Assembly: GCF_013337285.1 (NCBI RefSeq)
Contig: NZ_SUPW01000003.1
Span: 310,001 to 374,000, forward strand
Length of the DNA stretch: 64,000 bases
DNA from: Agrobacterium tumefaciens
GTDB taxonomy: Bacteria; Pseudomonadota; Alphaproteobacteria; Rhizobiales; Rhizobiaceae
Reading direction: 5' to 3'
This document shows, piece after piece, positions 19,211 to 29,037 of the stretch (the stretch's first letter is position 1; every line of letters begins with the position of its first letter). The translations under genes were made by a program, and so were the position numbers. A model generated the notes under the pieces. That model saw only the letters and a program-made list of their open reading frames with translations. It made no database searches and had not been told where the DNA came from.

Positions 19211-19363
19211 ACGATCCTGGGTGCCTACAAATGTAGGTGGGCACCGTGTGTCCAGCCCCACGGGACTGGCCAGGGACAGCTCCCTTTGGATCGAGTATGG
19301 CCCCAGGGATTGTGGTTCCTGTCGGGAAGCGCAGAACGCATCCAAGATATAGGACGGATCGGA
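19211..19363 (-). ncRNA. ssrS: Probable 6S RNA (SsrS)
   Basis: A gene-free, highly structured 150-base segment lies between zapA and the CorC/5-formyl-THF cyclo-ligase genes, the classic 6S RNA position. On the minus strand the ends pair (CGATCC with GGATCG). The 5' half holds CCCTGGGGCCATA, resembling the conserved CCCUGAGCCGAUA of 6S RNAs. CCAGUCCC/GGGGCUGG can form a stem only with a G-U pair on this strand. A TTTTAT element sits just upstream as a possible -10. 6S RNA mimics an open promoter and sequesters housekeeping RNA polymerase. Ends are approximate and the strand is inferred. Confidence 0.6.
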
Positions 19364-19419
19364 TAAAACCGCCAGAGGGCGCGGTGCGAAATTTTGCCGC
19401 CTCAGAACTCTTCAGCCAG

Positions 19420-19797
19420 TCAATGCGCTGCGGGCTTCGGTCGGGCCAGCAATTTGTCGGTTATCCCGTTCAGGCGCTCAGCCAGATCGCCGATGGCAAG
19501 CGCCACCATTTCGTCCGATTTCGCCTTGTGCTCGGCCATGCCATCGCGGTTGCGGGAAAGGGAGGTAACTTCGCCTTCCAGCTTCTCGAGCTTGCGGTTG
19601 ATTTCGGAAAGCTCATCCATCACCATGATGCCGGCCATGACGGTGAGCCTGAGATCACCGATTTCACCGAACTGGCTCTTGAGGTGCCCGACGTAACGGT
19701 CAAAACGCGTGGCAAGGTCGGTCAGGTGATCTTCCTGCCCCGCCTCGCACGCCATGCGATAGGCCTTGCCGTCGATCATAACAGTGACTTGCGCCAT
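19420..19797 (-). CDS. zapA: Cell division protein ZapA
   Basis: ZapA bundles FtsZ filaments at the division ring. The 125-residue product starts MAQVTVMIDGKAYRMACEAGQ. It has the short N-terminal sheet and conserved DLATRFDRYV, followed by a long coiled coil (about residues 60-115). It is ten bases downstream of the DUF4164 coiled-coil gene, and the pair is conserved together in rhizobia. The probable 6S RNA follows on the same strand. Confidence 0.93.
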   Translation of the reverse strand: MAQVTVMIDGKAYRMACEAGQEDHLTDLATRFDRYVGHLKSQFGEIGDLRLTVMAGIMVMDELSEINRKLEKLEGEVTSLSRNRDGMAEHKAKSDEMVALAIGDLAERLNGITDKLLARPKPAAH

Positions 19798-19807
19798 GAA
19801 ACGGCTC

Positions 19808-20080
19808 CTATCGATCCAGCACCGCGCGGATTGTCTCCATCGCCGTCACCAGACGGCGGGAAACCTCGCGATTGACTTCTTCAAGACGGTTGGCGCGAAA
19901 CTCGGCCTGATCCAGTTCCTGCGCCAGCCTGGCGCGGTCAACATGGACCCGTTTGACCTCATTATCGATCTCGCCCGTCTCCCTTTGCCGCTCGATACGC
20001 ATATCGATGGCATTTTCGAGATTTGTGATGGCAGCATTCAGCTCCGTCAGCGCAGATTGTACGGTCTTCTCAGCCGACAT
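19808..20080 (-). CDS. DUF4164 coiled-coil protein upstream of zapA
   Basis: A 90-residue, almost entirely helical protein with heptad-like spacing (LTELNAAITNLENAIDMRIE, then ARLAQELDQAEFRANRLEEVN), the DUF4164 pattern. No enzymatic motif is present. The ATG at 20080 sits seven bases after GGAAAA and was preferred over an in-frame TTG at 20092. The tight link to zapA suggests a division-associated role, perhaps like the ZapB partner of ZapA, but this is inference from position and shape only. Confidence 0.8.
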   Translation of the reverse strand: MSAEKTVQSALTELNAAITNLENAIDMRIERQRETGEIDNEVKRVHVDRARLAQELDQAEFRANRLEEVNREVSRRLVTAMETIRAVLDR

Positions 20081-20404
20081 CGTTTTTTCCAACTCGCACG
20101 CAACCGGCCGAATCGTCCGGTTTCAGGCCTTTTCCACATTCAAGAGGTTATTACCCGATTTATCATCCCGTCAATCAAACCAGTGCATTGAGGCGTTTTG
20201 CTCTGTGGATGAACGAAGAAGTGCCGGCCCATATCGCACGAATTTTGTTGGGACACCCGATTTTCTAAACGATTTTTTCTCCCGCAGCGAACCGCAAACG
20301 CCCGTGGATTTATTGACTTGCCTGCCTCACCTGCTATGGATCAACCCGCTTTTTGGATAGTTGCGTAAAACTATCTCCTTTCACCCGGAACAGACGGAAA
20401 AGCC
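20081..20404. other. Divergent promoter region between DUF4164-zapA and tkt
   Basis: No convincing gene is seen in this 324-base stretch. It must hold promoters for both directions. The best tkt candidate is TTGACT (20313-20318) and TATGGA (20335-20340), 65 bases before the ATG. An AAACGATT half-site at about 20268-20275 repeats one arm core of the palindrome found before fba. Confidence 0.5.
20313..20340 (+). promoter_or_regulatory. Candidate sigma-70-type promoter of tkt
   Basis: TTGACT at 20313-20318 and TATGGA at 20335-20340 are separated by 16 bases, giving a start site about 60 bases before the tkt ATG. Match quality is moderate; no experimental start is known to me. Confidence 0.4.
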
Positions 20405-22387
20405 ATGATTTCTCGCGACAAACACAACCGGATGGCAAATGCGATCCGCTTTCTTGCCATGGATGCAGTGGAGAAGGCCAATTCAGGCCACCCCGGTCTG
20501 CCGATGGGCGCCGCCGATGTCGCCACCGTTCTTTTCACCCGCTATCTGAAATTCGATCCCAAAGCATCGCTGTGGCCGGATCGTGACCGCTTCGTGCTGT
20601 CTGCGGGCCATGGTTCGATGCTTCTTTACTCGCTGCTCTATTTGACGGGCTACGAGGACATGACGATCGACGAAATCAAGCGTTTCCGTCAGTTCGGCTC
20701 CAAGACCGCCGGCCATCCCGAATATGGCCATGCGACCGGCATCGAAACCACCACCGGCCCGCTCGGCCAGGGCATCGCCAACGCCGTCGGCATGGCAATC
20801 GCCGAGCGCAAGCTGGAAGAAGAATTCGGCTCCGACCTGCAGAGCCACTTCACCTATGTGCTGTGCGGCGACGGCTGCCTCATGGAAGGCATCAGCCACG
20901 AAGCCATCGCGCTTGCCGGCCACCTGAAGCTCAACAAGCTCGTTCTGTTCTGGGATGACAACAACATCACCATCGACGGTGAAGTGGGTCTTTCCGACAG
21001 CACCGACCAGATCGCCCGCTTCAACGCGGTTCACTGGAACACCATCCGCGTCGATGGCCATGATCCGGACGCGATTGCCGCCGCCATCGAAGCTGCGCAG
21101 AAATCCGATCGCCCGACCTTCATCGCCTGCAAGACCGTTATCGGCTTCGGCGCGCCCAACAAGCAGGGCACCCACAAGGTTCACGGCAACCCGCTCGGCG
21201 CAGAAGAAATTGCCGCTGCCCGCAAGAGCCTCAACTGGGAAGCCGAAGCTTTCGTCATTCCGGAAGACGTGCTCGATGCATGGCGTCTCGCCGGCCTGCG
21301 CTCCACCAAGACCCGCCAGGACTGGGAAGCCCGCCTCGAAGCTACTGAAGCCGGCAAGAAGGCCGAGTTCAAGCGTCGCTTCGCCGGCGATCTGCCCGGC
21401 AACTTCGACAGCTCCATCGATGCCTTCAAGAAGAAGATCATCGACAACAACCCGACGGTTGCCACACGCAAGGCCTCCGAAGACGCGCTCGAAATCATCA
21501 ACGGCATTTTGCCGGAAATGGTCGGCGGTTCGGCTGACCTGACGCCGTCCAACAACACCAAGACCAGCCAGATGAAGTCCATCACGCCGAGCGACTTCTC
21601 CGGCCGTTACCTGCATTACGGCATCCGCGAACACGGCATGGCGGCGGCAATGAACGGCATCGCGCTGCATGGCGGTCTCATCCCCTATGCCGGCGGCTTC
21701 CTGATCTTCTCGGACTATTGCCGTCCGTCGATCCGCCTTGCCGCACTCATGGGCATCCGCGTCGTCCACGTTCTGACGCATGATTCCATCGGCGTCGGCG
21801 AAGACGGCCCGACCCACCAGCCGGTGGAGCAGATCGCGGCACTCCGTGCTATTCCGAACCTTCTCCTCTTCCGCCCGGCGGATGAAACCGAGACGGCGGA
21901 ATGCTGGCAGCTGGCTCTCGAGCAGAAGCATCGCCCGTCCGCGCTGGCGCTTACCCGCCAGAATCTGACGCCTTCGCGCAAGGAATATGAAGAGAAGAAC
22001 CTTTCCGCTTACGGCGCTTACGAGCTCGTATCGGCAAGCGACGCGAAGGTTTCGATCTTCGCTTCCGGTTCGGAAGTCGAAGTGGCGCTGAAAGCCGCCG
22101 CAACGCTGAAGGACAACGGCATTTCGGCCCGCGTCGTCTCCGTTCCCTGCTTCGAACTCTTCAAGGAACAGCCGGAAACCTATCGCAACGCCATCATCGG
22201 CAAGGCTCCTGTCAAGATCGCGGTGGAAGCCGCCATCCGCCAGGGCTGGGATTATTTCATCGGCTCCAACGGTGCTTTCGTCGGCATGCATTCCTTCGGT
22301 GCATCCGCGCCGGCGAAGGATCTCTTCAAGCACTTCGGCATCACGGCGGAAGCCGTTGTCGCCGCAGTCGAGGCAAAACTTGCATGA
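20405..22387 (+). CDS. tkt: Transketolase
   Basis: Transketolase is the ThDP-dependent enzyme of the pentose phosphate pathway that exchanges two-carbon units. The 660-residue product has the N-terminal ThDP diphosphate site ([10 protein letters not shown] ... DDNNITIDG, about residues 155-195), [21 protein letters not shown] near 100, and the pyrimidine domain with [20 protein letters not shown] (about 405-425). A C-terminal domain follows ([11 protein letters not shown]). It is the first gene of tkt-gap on the plus strand, with a 64-base gap. The layout is the common carbon-metabolism cluster of rhizobia. Confidence 0.98.
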   Translation: MISRDKHNRMANAIRFLAMDAVEKANSGHPGLPMGAADVATVLFTRYLKFDPKASLWPDRDRFVLSAGHGSMLLYSLLYLTGYEDMTIDEIKRFRQFGSKTAGHPEYGHATGIETTTGPLGQGIANAVGMAIAERKLEEEFGSDLQSHFTYVLCGDGCLMEGISHEAIALAGHLKLNKLVLFWDDNNITIDGEVGLSDSTDQIARFNAVHWNTIRVDGHDPDAIAAAIEAAQKSDRPTFIACKTVIGFGAPNKQGTHKVHGNPLGAEEIAAARKSLNWEAEAFVIPEDVLDAWRLAGLRSTKTRQDWEARLEATEAGKKAEFKRRFAGDLPGNFDSSIDAFKKKIIDNNPTVATRKASEDALEIINGILPEMVGGSADLTPSNNTKTSQMKSITPSDFSGRYLHYGIREHGMAAAMNGIALHGGLIPYAGGFLIFSDYCRPSIRLAALMGIRVVHVLTHDSIGVGEDGPTHQPVEQIAALRAIPNLLLFRPADETETAECWQLALEQKHRPSALALTRQNLTPSRKEYEEKNLSAYGAYELVSASDAKVSIFASGSEVEVALKAAATLKDNGISARVVSVPCFELFKEQPETYRNAIIGKAPVKIAVEAAIRQGWDYFIGSNGAFVGMHSFGASAPAKDLFKHFGITAEAVVAAVEAKLA

Positions 22388-22451
22388 GGGCTTCCCAGCC
22401 CTCACTAATTTCAGCAAAGACCACGCACATATCTTGTTCGGGAGACTGTAA

Positions 22452-23462
22452 ATGACTGTAAAAGTTGCCATTAACGGCTTCGGCCGCATCGGCCGCAATG
22501 TTCTGCGCGCCATCGTCGAGTCCGGCCGCACCGATATCGAAGTCGTTGCCATCAACGACCTCGGCCCGGTTGAAACCAACGCGCACCTGCTGCGCTACGA
22601 TTCGATCCATGGCAAGTTCCCGGCTGACGTGAAGGTCGAAGGCGACACGATCACCGTTGGTGGTGGCAAGCCGATCAAGGTAACGGCTGTTCGTGATCCG
22701 GCAACGCTGCCGCACAAGGAACTGGGTGTCGACATCGCGCTCGAATGCACGGGCATCTTCACCGCCCGCGACAAGGCCGCCGCTCACCTGACGGCCGGCG
22801 CAAAGCGCGTTATCGTGTCTGCTCCAGCGGACGGCGCTGATCTCACCGTCGTTTTCGGCGTCAATGACGACCAGCTGACCAAGGACCATCTGGTCATCTC
22901 CAACGCGTCCTGCACCACCAACTGCCTGGTGCCGGTTGTGAAGGTTCTCGATGACGTCGTTGGTATCGATCATGGCTTCATGACCACGATCCACTCCTAC
23001 ACGGGCGACCAGCCGACGCTGGACACCATGCACAAGGATCTGTACCGCGCCCGCGCCGCAGCCCTTTCCATGATCCCGACCTCGACGGGTGCAGCCAAGG
23101 CCGTTGGCCTCGTTCTGCCGCACCTGAAGGGCAAGCTGGACGGCACGTCTATCCGTGTTCCGACCCCGAACGTTTCGGTTGTCGACTTCAAGTTCATTGC
23201 CAAGCGCGACACGAGCGTTGAGGAAATCAACGAAGCGATCAAGTCCGCTTCCAATGGCAAGCTGAAGGGCATTCTCGGCTATACCGAAGAGCCGCTGGTT
23301 TCCCGCGACTTCAACCATGACAGCCATTCGTCGATTTTCGCGATCGACCAGACCAAGGTCATGGAAGGCCGGTTCGTGCGCGTTCTGTCGTGGTACGACA
23401 ATGAGTGGGGCTTCTCCAACCGCATGTCGGACACAGCCGTCGCCTTCGCGAAGACCATCTGA
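22452..23462 (+). CDS. gap: Type I glyceraldehyde-3-phosphate dehydrogenase
   Basis: GAPDH oxidises glyceraldehyde 3-phosphate to 1,3-bisphosphoglycerate with NAD(P). The 336-residue product has the Rossmann start [18 protein letters not shown], the catalytic cysteine in [10 protein letters not shown] (about residue 155), a conserved HSYTGDQ histidine and the C-terminal [12 protein letters not shown]. It follows tkt and ends at a strong terminator, so tkt-gap is probably one unit separate from pgk. Confidence 0.98.
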   Translation: MTVKVAINGFGRIGRNVLRAIVESGRTDIEVVAINDLGPVETNAHLLRYDSIHGKFPADVKVEGDTITVGGGKPIKVTAVRDPATLPHKELGVDIALECTGIFTARDKAAAHLTAGAKRVIVSAPADGADLTVVFGVNDDQLTKDHLVISNASCTTNCLVPVVKVLDDVVGIDHGFMTTIHSYTGDQPTLDTMHKDLYRARAAALSMIPTSTGAAKAVGLVLPHLKGKLDGTSIRVPTPNVSVVDFKFIAKRDTSVEEINEAIKSASNGKLKGILGYTEEPLVSRDFNHDSHSSIFAIDQTKVMEGRFVRVLSWYDNEWGFSNRMSDTAVAFAKTI

Positions 23463-23481
23463 GCATAAATCGCTCCATCAA

Positions 23482-23513
23482 AAAACCGGCAGGAGCAATC
23501 CTGCCGGTTTTTG
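23482..23513 (+). terminator. Rho-independent terminator after gap
   Basis: A 13-bp perfect stem (AAAACCGGCAGGA with its complement, GCAA loop) is followed by Ts. It starts 20 bases after the gap stop codon. Confidence 0.94.
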
Positions 23514-23520
23514 TTTGCCG

Positions 23521-23553
23521 AAAAAAACCGGCGGGACTGAGGGATCCCGCCGG
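23521..23553 (-). terminator. Rho-independent terminator of the small lipoprotein gene
   Basis: A CCGGCGGGA/TCCCGCCGG stem has its T-run on the minus strand (complement of 23521-23527). It would end transcription of the minus-strand lipoprotein gene about 100 bases downstream of its stop. Confidence 0.82.
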
Positions 23554-23653
23554 CGTCGATCCAGAAGCAAGGCGGGGACGCTTCGGATCGAAAACGGTCG
23601 CCGGCCAAAGAACTGGCCGTTCCTCATCGCGACGGATGAGGCACGCACATTCG

Positions 23654-23914
23654 TCATCTTTTATTGTTGATGATGACCGGTCCCCGGTCGCCGGCATTGC
23701 TCCAGATCGTATCGAAAGTCTGCTGTCGCAGGTCGCTTTGCTGCATGGAAAGCTTCATCATGCAGTCTGCAAAATCACGCGAACCTTCGGGGTAGCCAAA
23801 TACCCGGCAGCGTTCGCGTTGCGCGGCCATGTTTTCAGCTGTCTGCTCCGTGCTGGAGCAACCCGAAACGATCGAGCCCGCCGCCAGTAATATAATGATG
23901 GATATTCGTTTCAT
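23654..23914 (-). CDS. Small hypothetical lipoprotein
   Basis: An 86-residue protein starting MKRISIIILLAAGS with a lipobox-like VSGC (Cys19), so a lipid-anchored envelope protein is likely. The mature part is polar, with two further cysteines (in RERCRVFGYPEG and FADCMMKL), which could form a disulphide. No known domain was recognised. A terminator follows on the same strand, supporting a real transcription unit. Function unknown. Confidence 0.7.
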   Translation of the reverse strand: MKRISIIILLAAGSIVSGCSSTEQTAENMAAQRERCRVFGYPEGSRDFADCMMKLSMQQSDLRQQTFDTIWSNAGDRGPVIINNKR

Positions 23915-24335
23915 CCGATCGCTCCGGTAATGATGAAAAGCAATTCGGAGGTGACAACTAGCGCAGCTGGATTATCGCTATGTTACGTGAAAACACGGCT
24001 GACTAATCTATTTTGGCAATCTGCTCATCCCTTTCAGGCAAAAGATCGAGGCGCGGAACAGGTGTTGCTTCAAGCGACGCACCTTCGCCCGCTCGCCGAA
24101 AAAATTCCCATTTCCTGCCTTTGTCTGGTCCATTTTGAGACCGACAAGAAGCACAGGGACAACGGTCGTGCGCAATGCACTACGGCCCTGCCGTATCATT
24201 CGATACACCCCGCCTTGCGTCGCCTTTCAACGTCATCGACTGAAGCGCTGACAGGCCGCAACCCGTGGCGCATTGGCTGCAGACGCGCAGAGCATTCATT
24301 GCAGCGGCCAGCGCGGTTTGAATGAGGCGGTGGAC
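23915..24335. other. 421-base intergenic stretch upstream of the K+/H+ antiporter gene
   Basis: I see no credible gene, riboswitch or terminator in this stretch. It separates the divergent lipoprotein and antiporter genes and presumably holds both promoters, but no convincing -35/-10 pair was found. Confidence 0.4.
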
Positions 24336-26201
24336 GTGGAATCATTTTATCTTCTGTTGCTGGTGGCAACTGTTCTGGTTCTCGTCGCAGCCTTTTCCAG
24401 CCTCATCGCCTTTCGGTTCGGCGCGCCGCTGCTGCTGCTCTTTCTGATGATCGGCCTTGCCGCGGGCGTGGATGGCCTCGGCATCGAATTCACCAACAAT
24501 CCGCTCGCCTATATGCTCGGCTCGCTTGTGCTTGCCGTCATTCTTTTCGATTCCGGTTTTGGTACGTCGATACAATCCTTCCGACTTTCGGCAGCACCCG
24601 CCGTCGCCCTCGCCACAGTCGGCGTCATCCTCACATCCGTCTTTTTTGCCGGAGCGGCCGCCCTTTTGCTCGGCCTTTCGTGGCTGGAGGGCCTGCTGCT
24701 TGGCGCCATCGTCGCCTCCACGGATGCGGCAGCCGTATTCTTCCTGCTGCGCATCGGCGGCATTCACATCCGCGATCAGGTGCGCTCGACGCTGGAAGTG
24801 GAATCCGGCACCAACGACCCGATGGCGATTTTCCTCACCGTCGCGCTGGTGGAGATCATCGCCAAGGGTCAGGGGCTTTCCGGTATCGACAGCGGTTTCC
24901 TGCTGCTGTTCATCGAACAAATGGGCCTCGGGGTGATTTTCGGCTTGCTCGGCGGCGTCATGATCGCCACCGTGGTCAATCGTTTCGCAGCAGATCGCGG
25001 GCTTGCGCCGATCTTCGTTCTGGCGCTGGCATTGCTGGTCTTCTCCTTTACAGGCACAATTGGCGGCAGCGGTTTTCTGGCAGTCTATGTGGCGGGCATC
25101 GTCGCTGGCAACCGCAGGATTTTCGCCAAGGAAACCATCCGCCGTTTCCATGAAGGGCTGACATGGCTTGCCCAAATCATCATGTTCCTGATGCTCGGCC
25201 TTCTGGCCACGCCGTCGCAATTTCCGGCAATCGCCATCCCGGCCGTGCTGCTGGCGCTTTTCCTGATCTTCGTCGCTCGCCCGCTAGCGGTCTGGCTCAG
25301 CCTCATGCCCTTCAGCTATACCCAGCAGGAAACATCCTTCGTGGCATGGGTCGGCCTGCGCGGCGCGGTTTCCATTCTGCTCGCCATCATGCCGATTCTC
25401 GGCGGGCTGGACGATGCACAGATCTATTTCAACGCCGCCTTCATCATCGTTCTGGTATCGCTCTTGGTGCAGGGCTGGACCATCAAACCGGTGGCGACAA
25501 GGCTAGGGCTGATCGTGCCGCCGCGCATGGGCGACGTCGACAAGCTGGAAGTGGACCTTCCCGGCACCGCCAATCACGAACTGATTTCCTACCGTGTCGC
25601 CAAGGGCAGCGCCATCATGCAGGGCGAGCGCATTCCACGCTGGGCGATGCCTTCGCTGGTGGTGCGCGACGGCAAGTCGATCCGCTACCAATATGCAGGC
25701 CGGCTGCGGGAAAACGACCTCGTCTATCTTTTCATTGCACCGGGTTATTCGCGGCTGATCGACCGGCTGTTCGCCAGCGCCCTGCCGGTTGCCGACGACG
25801 ATGCCGATTTCTTCGGCACCTTCGTTATCTCTCCAGCCCGCCCGGCCAAAGAGCTGGATGCGGCCTATGGTCCCGGCCTGATTTCTCAGACCGAACAGGC
25901 GATGAGCATTGCCGAATTGATCGAGGCGCGTCTTGCCGGAAAGGCCGATTATGCCGACCGCGTCCGCCTCGGCTCCATTGTCCTCATCGTTCGGACGCTG
26001 GACGAACATGAGGCCATTACCGGCATCGGTATCTCACTGGAACCGGTTGAGCCCGCCACCAGCCTGCCGATCTTCATCAGCTTCGGCGAGATCATCCGCC
26101 GGGTGCGCAAGCATCTGGCGCAACGGCGTCAATCGCGCTCCGGCAACGCCATCGAAGACACCGCCGCGCCTTCGAACGCGGTGAGAGAAAATGAGGGCTG
26201 A
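24336..26201 (+). CDS. Potassium/proton antiporter, CPA1/NhaP2 (CvrA) type
   Basis: A 621-residue monovalent cation/proton antiporter. About 12-13 hydrophobic segments cover residues 1-385, including [34 protein letters not shown] (the ion-binding acidic pair region) and [13 protein letters not shown] cytoplasmic TrkA_C domain (about 400-485) and a CorC/HlyC-like C-terminal domain follow, the NhaP2/CvrA plan. I chose the GTG at 24336 because it begins VESFYLLLL directly before helix 1 with GAGG eight bases upstream. A GTG six bases earlier and an ATG at 24273 are alternatives. It lies between gap and pgk but is not metabolically related. Confidence 0.88.
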   Translation: MESFYLLLLVATVLVLVAAFSSLIAFRFGAPLLLLFLMIGLAAGVDGLGIEFTNNPLAYMLGSLVLAVILFDSGFGTSIQSFRLSAAPAVALATVGVILTSVFFAGAAALLLGLSWLEGLLLGAIVASTDAAAVFFLLRIGGIHIRDQVRSTLEVESGTNDPMAIFLTVALVEIIAKGQGLSGIDSGFLLLFIEQMGLGVIFGLLGGVMIATVVNRFAADRGLAPIFVLALALLVFSFTGTIGGSGFLAVYVAGIVAGNRRIFAKETIRRFHEGLTWLAQIIMFLMLGLLATPSQFPAIAIPAVLLALFLIFVARPLAVWLSLMPFSYTQQETSFVAWVGLRGAVSILLAIMPILGGLDDAQIYFNAAFIIVLVSLLVQGWTIKPVATRLGLIVPPRMGDVDKLEVDLPGTANHELISYRVAKGSAIMQGERIPRWAMPSLVVRDGKSIRYQYAGRLRENDLVYLFIAPGYSRLIDRLFASALPVADDDADFFGTFVISPARPAKELDAAYGPGLISQTEQAMSIAELIEARLAGKADYADRVRLGSIVLIVRTLDEHEAITGIGISLEPVEPATSLPIFISFGEIIRRVRKHLAQRRQSRSGNAIEDTAAPSNAVRENEG

Positions 26202-26269
26202 CCGGCTTGCGTCGGCAATCAGGCATAGTATGGTCCGTCCCGAACTCGCAACCAAATCAGGATCGCCCC

Positions 26270-27472
26270 ATGCCCGCCTTCAAGACCATCGACGACCTTA
26301 ACGACATTGCCGGAAAGCGCGTTCTCGTCCGCGTTGATCTCAACGTGCCGGTTGCGGATGGCAAAGTAACGGACGCGACCCGCATCGAGCGGGTTGCACC
26401 GACCATCCTGGAACTGTCCGGCAAGGGCGCGAAAGTCATTCTGCTTGCCCATTTCGGCCGGCCGAAGGGCGAACCGGTGGCCGACATGTCACTTTCGCAG
26501 ATCGTCCCCACCGTCGAGGGAGTGTTGGATCACGCCGTTTCCTTCGCGACCGATTGCATTGGCGCGCCGGCAGCGGACGCGGTCGCGAAGATGAATGATG
26601 GCGATATCCTGCTTCTGGAAAATACCCGCTTCCACAAGGGTGAAGAAAAGAACGACCCGGCATTCGCCGAGGCACTGGCCGCCAATGGCGATATTTATGT
26701 GAACGACGCCTTCTCCGCCGCCCACCGCGCCCACGCCTCCACCGAGGGTTTGGCGCGCCACCTGCCCGCCTATGCCGGCCGCACCATGCAGGCCGAACTC
26801 GAAGCGCTGGAAAAGGGTCTTGGCCAACCGGTCCGTCCGGTGGTCGCCATCGTCGGCGGCGCCAAGGTTTCGAGCAAGATCGATCTCCTGATGAACCTCG
26901 TCAAGAAGGTCGATGCCCTCGTTATCGGCGGTGGCATGGCCAACACCTTCCTCGCCGCCCGCGGTGCGCAGGTCGGCAAATCGCTGTGCGAACACGATCT
27001 GGCCGAGACCGCAAAACAGATCATGATAGAGGCGGCGACATCCGGCTGCGCGATCGTGCTGCCGGAAGACGGCGTTGTGGCCCGTGAATTCAAGGCAGGT
27101 GCTGCAAACGAAATCGTCGATATCAATGCCATTCCGGCTGACGCCATGGTTCTCGATGTCGGCCCAAAATCGGTTGAAAGCATCAAGGCCTGGATTTCCC
27201 GCGCAGAAACGCTGGTCTGGAACGGTCCTCTCGGCGCCTTCGAAATCGAGCCTTTCGATGCGGCGACCGTGGCAGCGGCAAAACACGCAGCCGAATGCAC
27301 GAAATCAGGAAAACTCGTCTCCGTCGCCGGTGGCGGCGACACGGTCGCGGCACTCAACCATGCCGGTGTTTCCGACGATTTCACCTATATCTCGACGGCG
27401 GGCGGCGCCTTCCTTGAGTGGATGGAAGGCAAGGAATTGCCGGGCGTTGCCATCCTGATCGCCGCCAAGTAA
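26270..27472 (+). CDS. pgk: Phosphoglycerate kinase
   Basis: PGK transfers phosphate from 1,3-bisphosphoglycerate to ADP. The 400-residue product has the N-domain signature [19 protein letters not shown] (about residues 17-35), the substrate motifs AHFGRPKG and [25 protein letters not shown], and the C-terminal GGGDTVAAL nucleotide loop. The ATG at 26270 starts [10 protein letters not shown], a typical rhizobial PGK N-terminus; upstream in-frame codons do not match the family. A strong terminator follows. Confidence 0.98.
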   Translation: MPAFKTIDDLNDIAGKRVLVRVDLNVPVADGKVTDATRIERVAPTILELSGKGAKVILLAHFGRPKGEPVADMSLSQIVPTVEGVLDHAVSFATDCIGAPAADAVAKMNDGDILLLENTRFHKGEEKNDPAFAEALAANGDIYVNDAFSAAHRAHASTEGLARHLPAYAGRTMQAELEALEKGLGQPVRPVVAIVGGAKVSSKIDLLMNLVKKVDALVIGGGMANTFLAARGAQVGKSLCEHDLAETAKQIMIEAATSGCAIVLPEDGVVAREFKAGAANEIVDINAIPADAMVLDVGPKSVESIKAWISRAETLVWNGPLGAFEIEPFDAATVAAAKHAAECTKSGKLVSVAGGGDTVAALNHAGVSDDFTYISTAGGAFLEWMEGKELPGVAILIAAK

Positions 27473-27492
27473 ACTCATTTCACTTGCCTGAC

Positions 27493-27533
27493 ACAAGGCC
27501 GGACAAGCCCTGCTTGTCCGGCCTTGTTTTTTG
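27493..27533 (+). terminator. Rho-independent terminator after pgk
   Basis: A 15-bp perfect stem (arms 27493-27507 and 27513-27527) is followed by a T-run, 20 bases after the pgk stop. It separates pgk from fba. Confidence 0.95.
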
Positions 27534-27560
27534 GTAAGTGCACGTGGGAGGAAAAGTTTC

Positions 27561-27587
27561 AAACGATTGAAATCATTTCAATCGTTT
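27561..27587. promoter_or_regulatory. Perfect 27-bp palindrome, probable operator of fba
   Basis: AAACGATTGAAAT, a central C, and ATTTCAATCGTTT form two perfect 13-base arms, 77 bases before the fba ATG. A long symmetric AT-rich site without a T-run after it suits a dimeric repressor. The CGATTGAAAT/ATTTCAATCG core resembles LacI-family operators used for central carbon control in alphaproteobacteria. The regulator is not identified here. Confidence 0.65.
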
Positions 27588-27663
27588 CAATGAGTTAGCG
27601 TGCCATTTCCCTGCCCTGGAACTTCTGTTATCGGGAATTTATTGTGCCTTGGGAGAATAGCAA

Positions 27664-28689
27664 ATGACCGAACGTCTCGAAGACATCGCAATCAAAATGG
27701 TCGCCGACGGCAAGGGCCTGCTCGCGGCCGACGAATCCACAGGAACGATCAAAAAACGTTTCGACAGCATCAATCTGGAGTCCACCGAGACCGCCCGTCG
27801 CGACTATCGCGAGATGCTGTTCCGCTCCGACGACGCCATGAAGAAATACATCTCCGGCGTCATCCTTTACGAAGAAACCCTGTTCCAGAAGGCTGCCGAC
27901 GGCACGCCTTTCGTTGACATCATCAAGGCTGCCGGCAGCCTGCCGGGCATCAAGGTGGATATCGGTGCAAAGCCGATGGCTTACCACCCGCATGAATTCA
28001 TCACCGAAGGCCTCGACGGTCTTTATGAGCGTCTGCGCAAATATCACGAGGCTGGCGCGCGTTTCGCCAAGTGGCGTGGCGTCATCACCATCGGTGAGCA
28101 GCGCCCGAGCTGGGGCTCCATCAAGGCCAACTCCCAGTCGCTCGCCCGTTACGCCGCTCTCTGCCAGCAGGCGGATATCGTGCCGATCGTGGAGCCTGAA
28201 GTGCTGATGGATGGCGAACCCGGCACGCACGACATCGATCGCTGTGCGGAAGTCACGCAATGGGTGCTCCAGACCGTCTTTGCGGATCTGTTCGACGCCC
28301 GCGTCAACCTTGAAGGCATGATCCTCAAGCCGAACATGATCATCGACGGCAAGAAGGCTCGCAAGGCTTCAGTCGAGGAAGTGGCGGAAAAGACCGTCAA
28401 GGTTCTGAAGGCCACCGTGCCTTCCGCCGTTCCGGGCATCGCCTTCCTTTCCGGCGGCCAGTCCTCCGAAGAAGCGACCGCGCATCTCTCCGCCATGAAT
28501 TCCGGTTACGACCTGCCCTGGTCGCTGACCTATTCGTATGGCCGCGCGCTCCAGGACACCGCACTCAAGACATGGGGCGGCAAACAGGAAAATGTCGCTG
28601 CCGGCCAGCGCGCCTTCACGCACCGCGCCGCCATGAACAGCCTTGCCGCCAAGGGCAACTGGAAGCTGGAACTCGAAAAGGCCGCATAA
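27664..28689 (+). CDS. fba: Class I fructose-bisphosphate aldolase
   Basis: This aldolase cleaves fructose 1,6-bisphosphate through a lysine Schiff base, without metal. The 341-residue product shows class I signatures: GKGLLAADESTGTIKKRF (about residues 17-34), ARFAKWRGV with the active-site lysine region, VPIVEPEVLMDG and LEGMILKPNMI, where K is the Schiff-base lysine, plus the C-terminal SYGRALQ. It stands behind the pgk terminator and the 27-bp palindrome, so it is likely regulated on its own. Confidence 0.97.
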   Translation: MTERLEDIAIKMVADGKGLLAADESTGTIKKRFDSINLESTETARRDYREMLFRSDDAMKKYISGVILYEETLFQKAADGTPFVDIIKAAGSLPGIKVDIGAKPMAYHPHEFITEGLDGLYERLRKYHEAGARFAKWRGVITIGEQRPSWGSIKANSQSLARYAALCQQADIVPIVEPEVLMDGEPGTHDIDRCAEVTQWVLQTVFADLFDARVNLEGMILKPNMIIDGKKARKASVEEVAEKTVKVLKATVPSAVPGIAFLSGGQSSEEATAHLSAMNSGYDLPWSLTYSYGRALQDTALKTWGGKQENVAAGQRAFTHRAAMNSLAAKGNWKLELEKAA

Positions 28690-28718
28690 GGCCCTTCGAC
28701 AGGCATGTAAAACAATCA

Positions 28719-28747
28719 AAGCCGCCCCGATGGGCGGCTTTTTCTTT
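28719..28747 (+). terminator. Rho-independent terminator after fba
   Basis: The AAGCCGCCC-CGAT-GGGCGGCTT stem is followed by TTTCTTT, 30 bases after the fba stop. Its end overlaps the stop codon of the small minus-strand gene. Confidence 0.9.
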
Positions 28748-28901
28748 ACGGGCGCAGGAGAAGCGTCGCCGACCAGATGACAAAGGCGGCCACCGCTATC
28801 TTCCAGCAATCGCCTCTTTTCTTAAGGCCCGGCAGACCCAAAGGCCGGATGATCTGGACCACCATGGCCAGCAGCAAAAAAAGCCCGATCGCCTTCGTCA
28901 T
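28746..28901 (-). CDS. Small predicted membrane protein (51 aa)
   Basis: A 51-codon frame starting MTKAIGLFLLLAMVVQIIRP. It has two hydrophobic segments (about residues 4-18 and 35-48) separated by a short basic loop (LKKRGDCWK), ending in RP. Similar tiny two-helix proteins are common in rhizobia, but I do not recognise a named family. Its stop abuts the fba terminator and its start faces the divergent MFS gene. Codon use resembles its neighbours. Confidence 0.55.
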   Translation of the reverse strand: MTKAIGLFLLLAMVVQIIRPLGLPGLKKRGDCWKIAVAAFVIWSATLLLRP

Positions 28902-29037
28902 TTATTGAGCCTTTTCTTTATTTCTGCATCGTCACAGGCTGGACATTTTTACCGTTCACCAGAAGAGTGCAACTCATTCGGGTAATCCCGTTTTATGGCC
29001 TGTCCGACCGTCCGTCCGAACGCATGAGAGTGTTTTC

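Noticed and set aside
20483-22579. Long open frame on the minus strand opposite tkt
   Set aside because: It mirrors the strongly codon-biased tkt gene. The product has no recognisable domain and no ribosome site, so it is a GC-rich antisense artefact.
23915-24335. Riboswitch upstream of the K+/H+ antiporter gene
   Set aside because: The gap is long, but no conserved aptamer core, terminator hairpin or anti-terminator pair was found.
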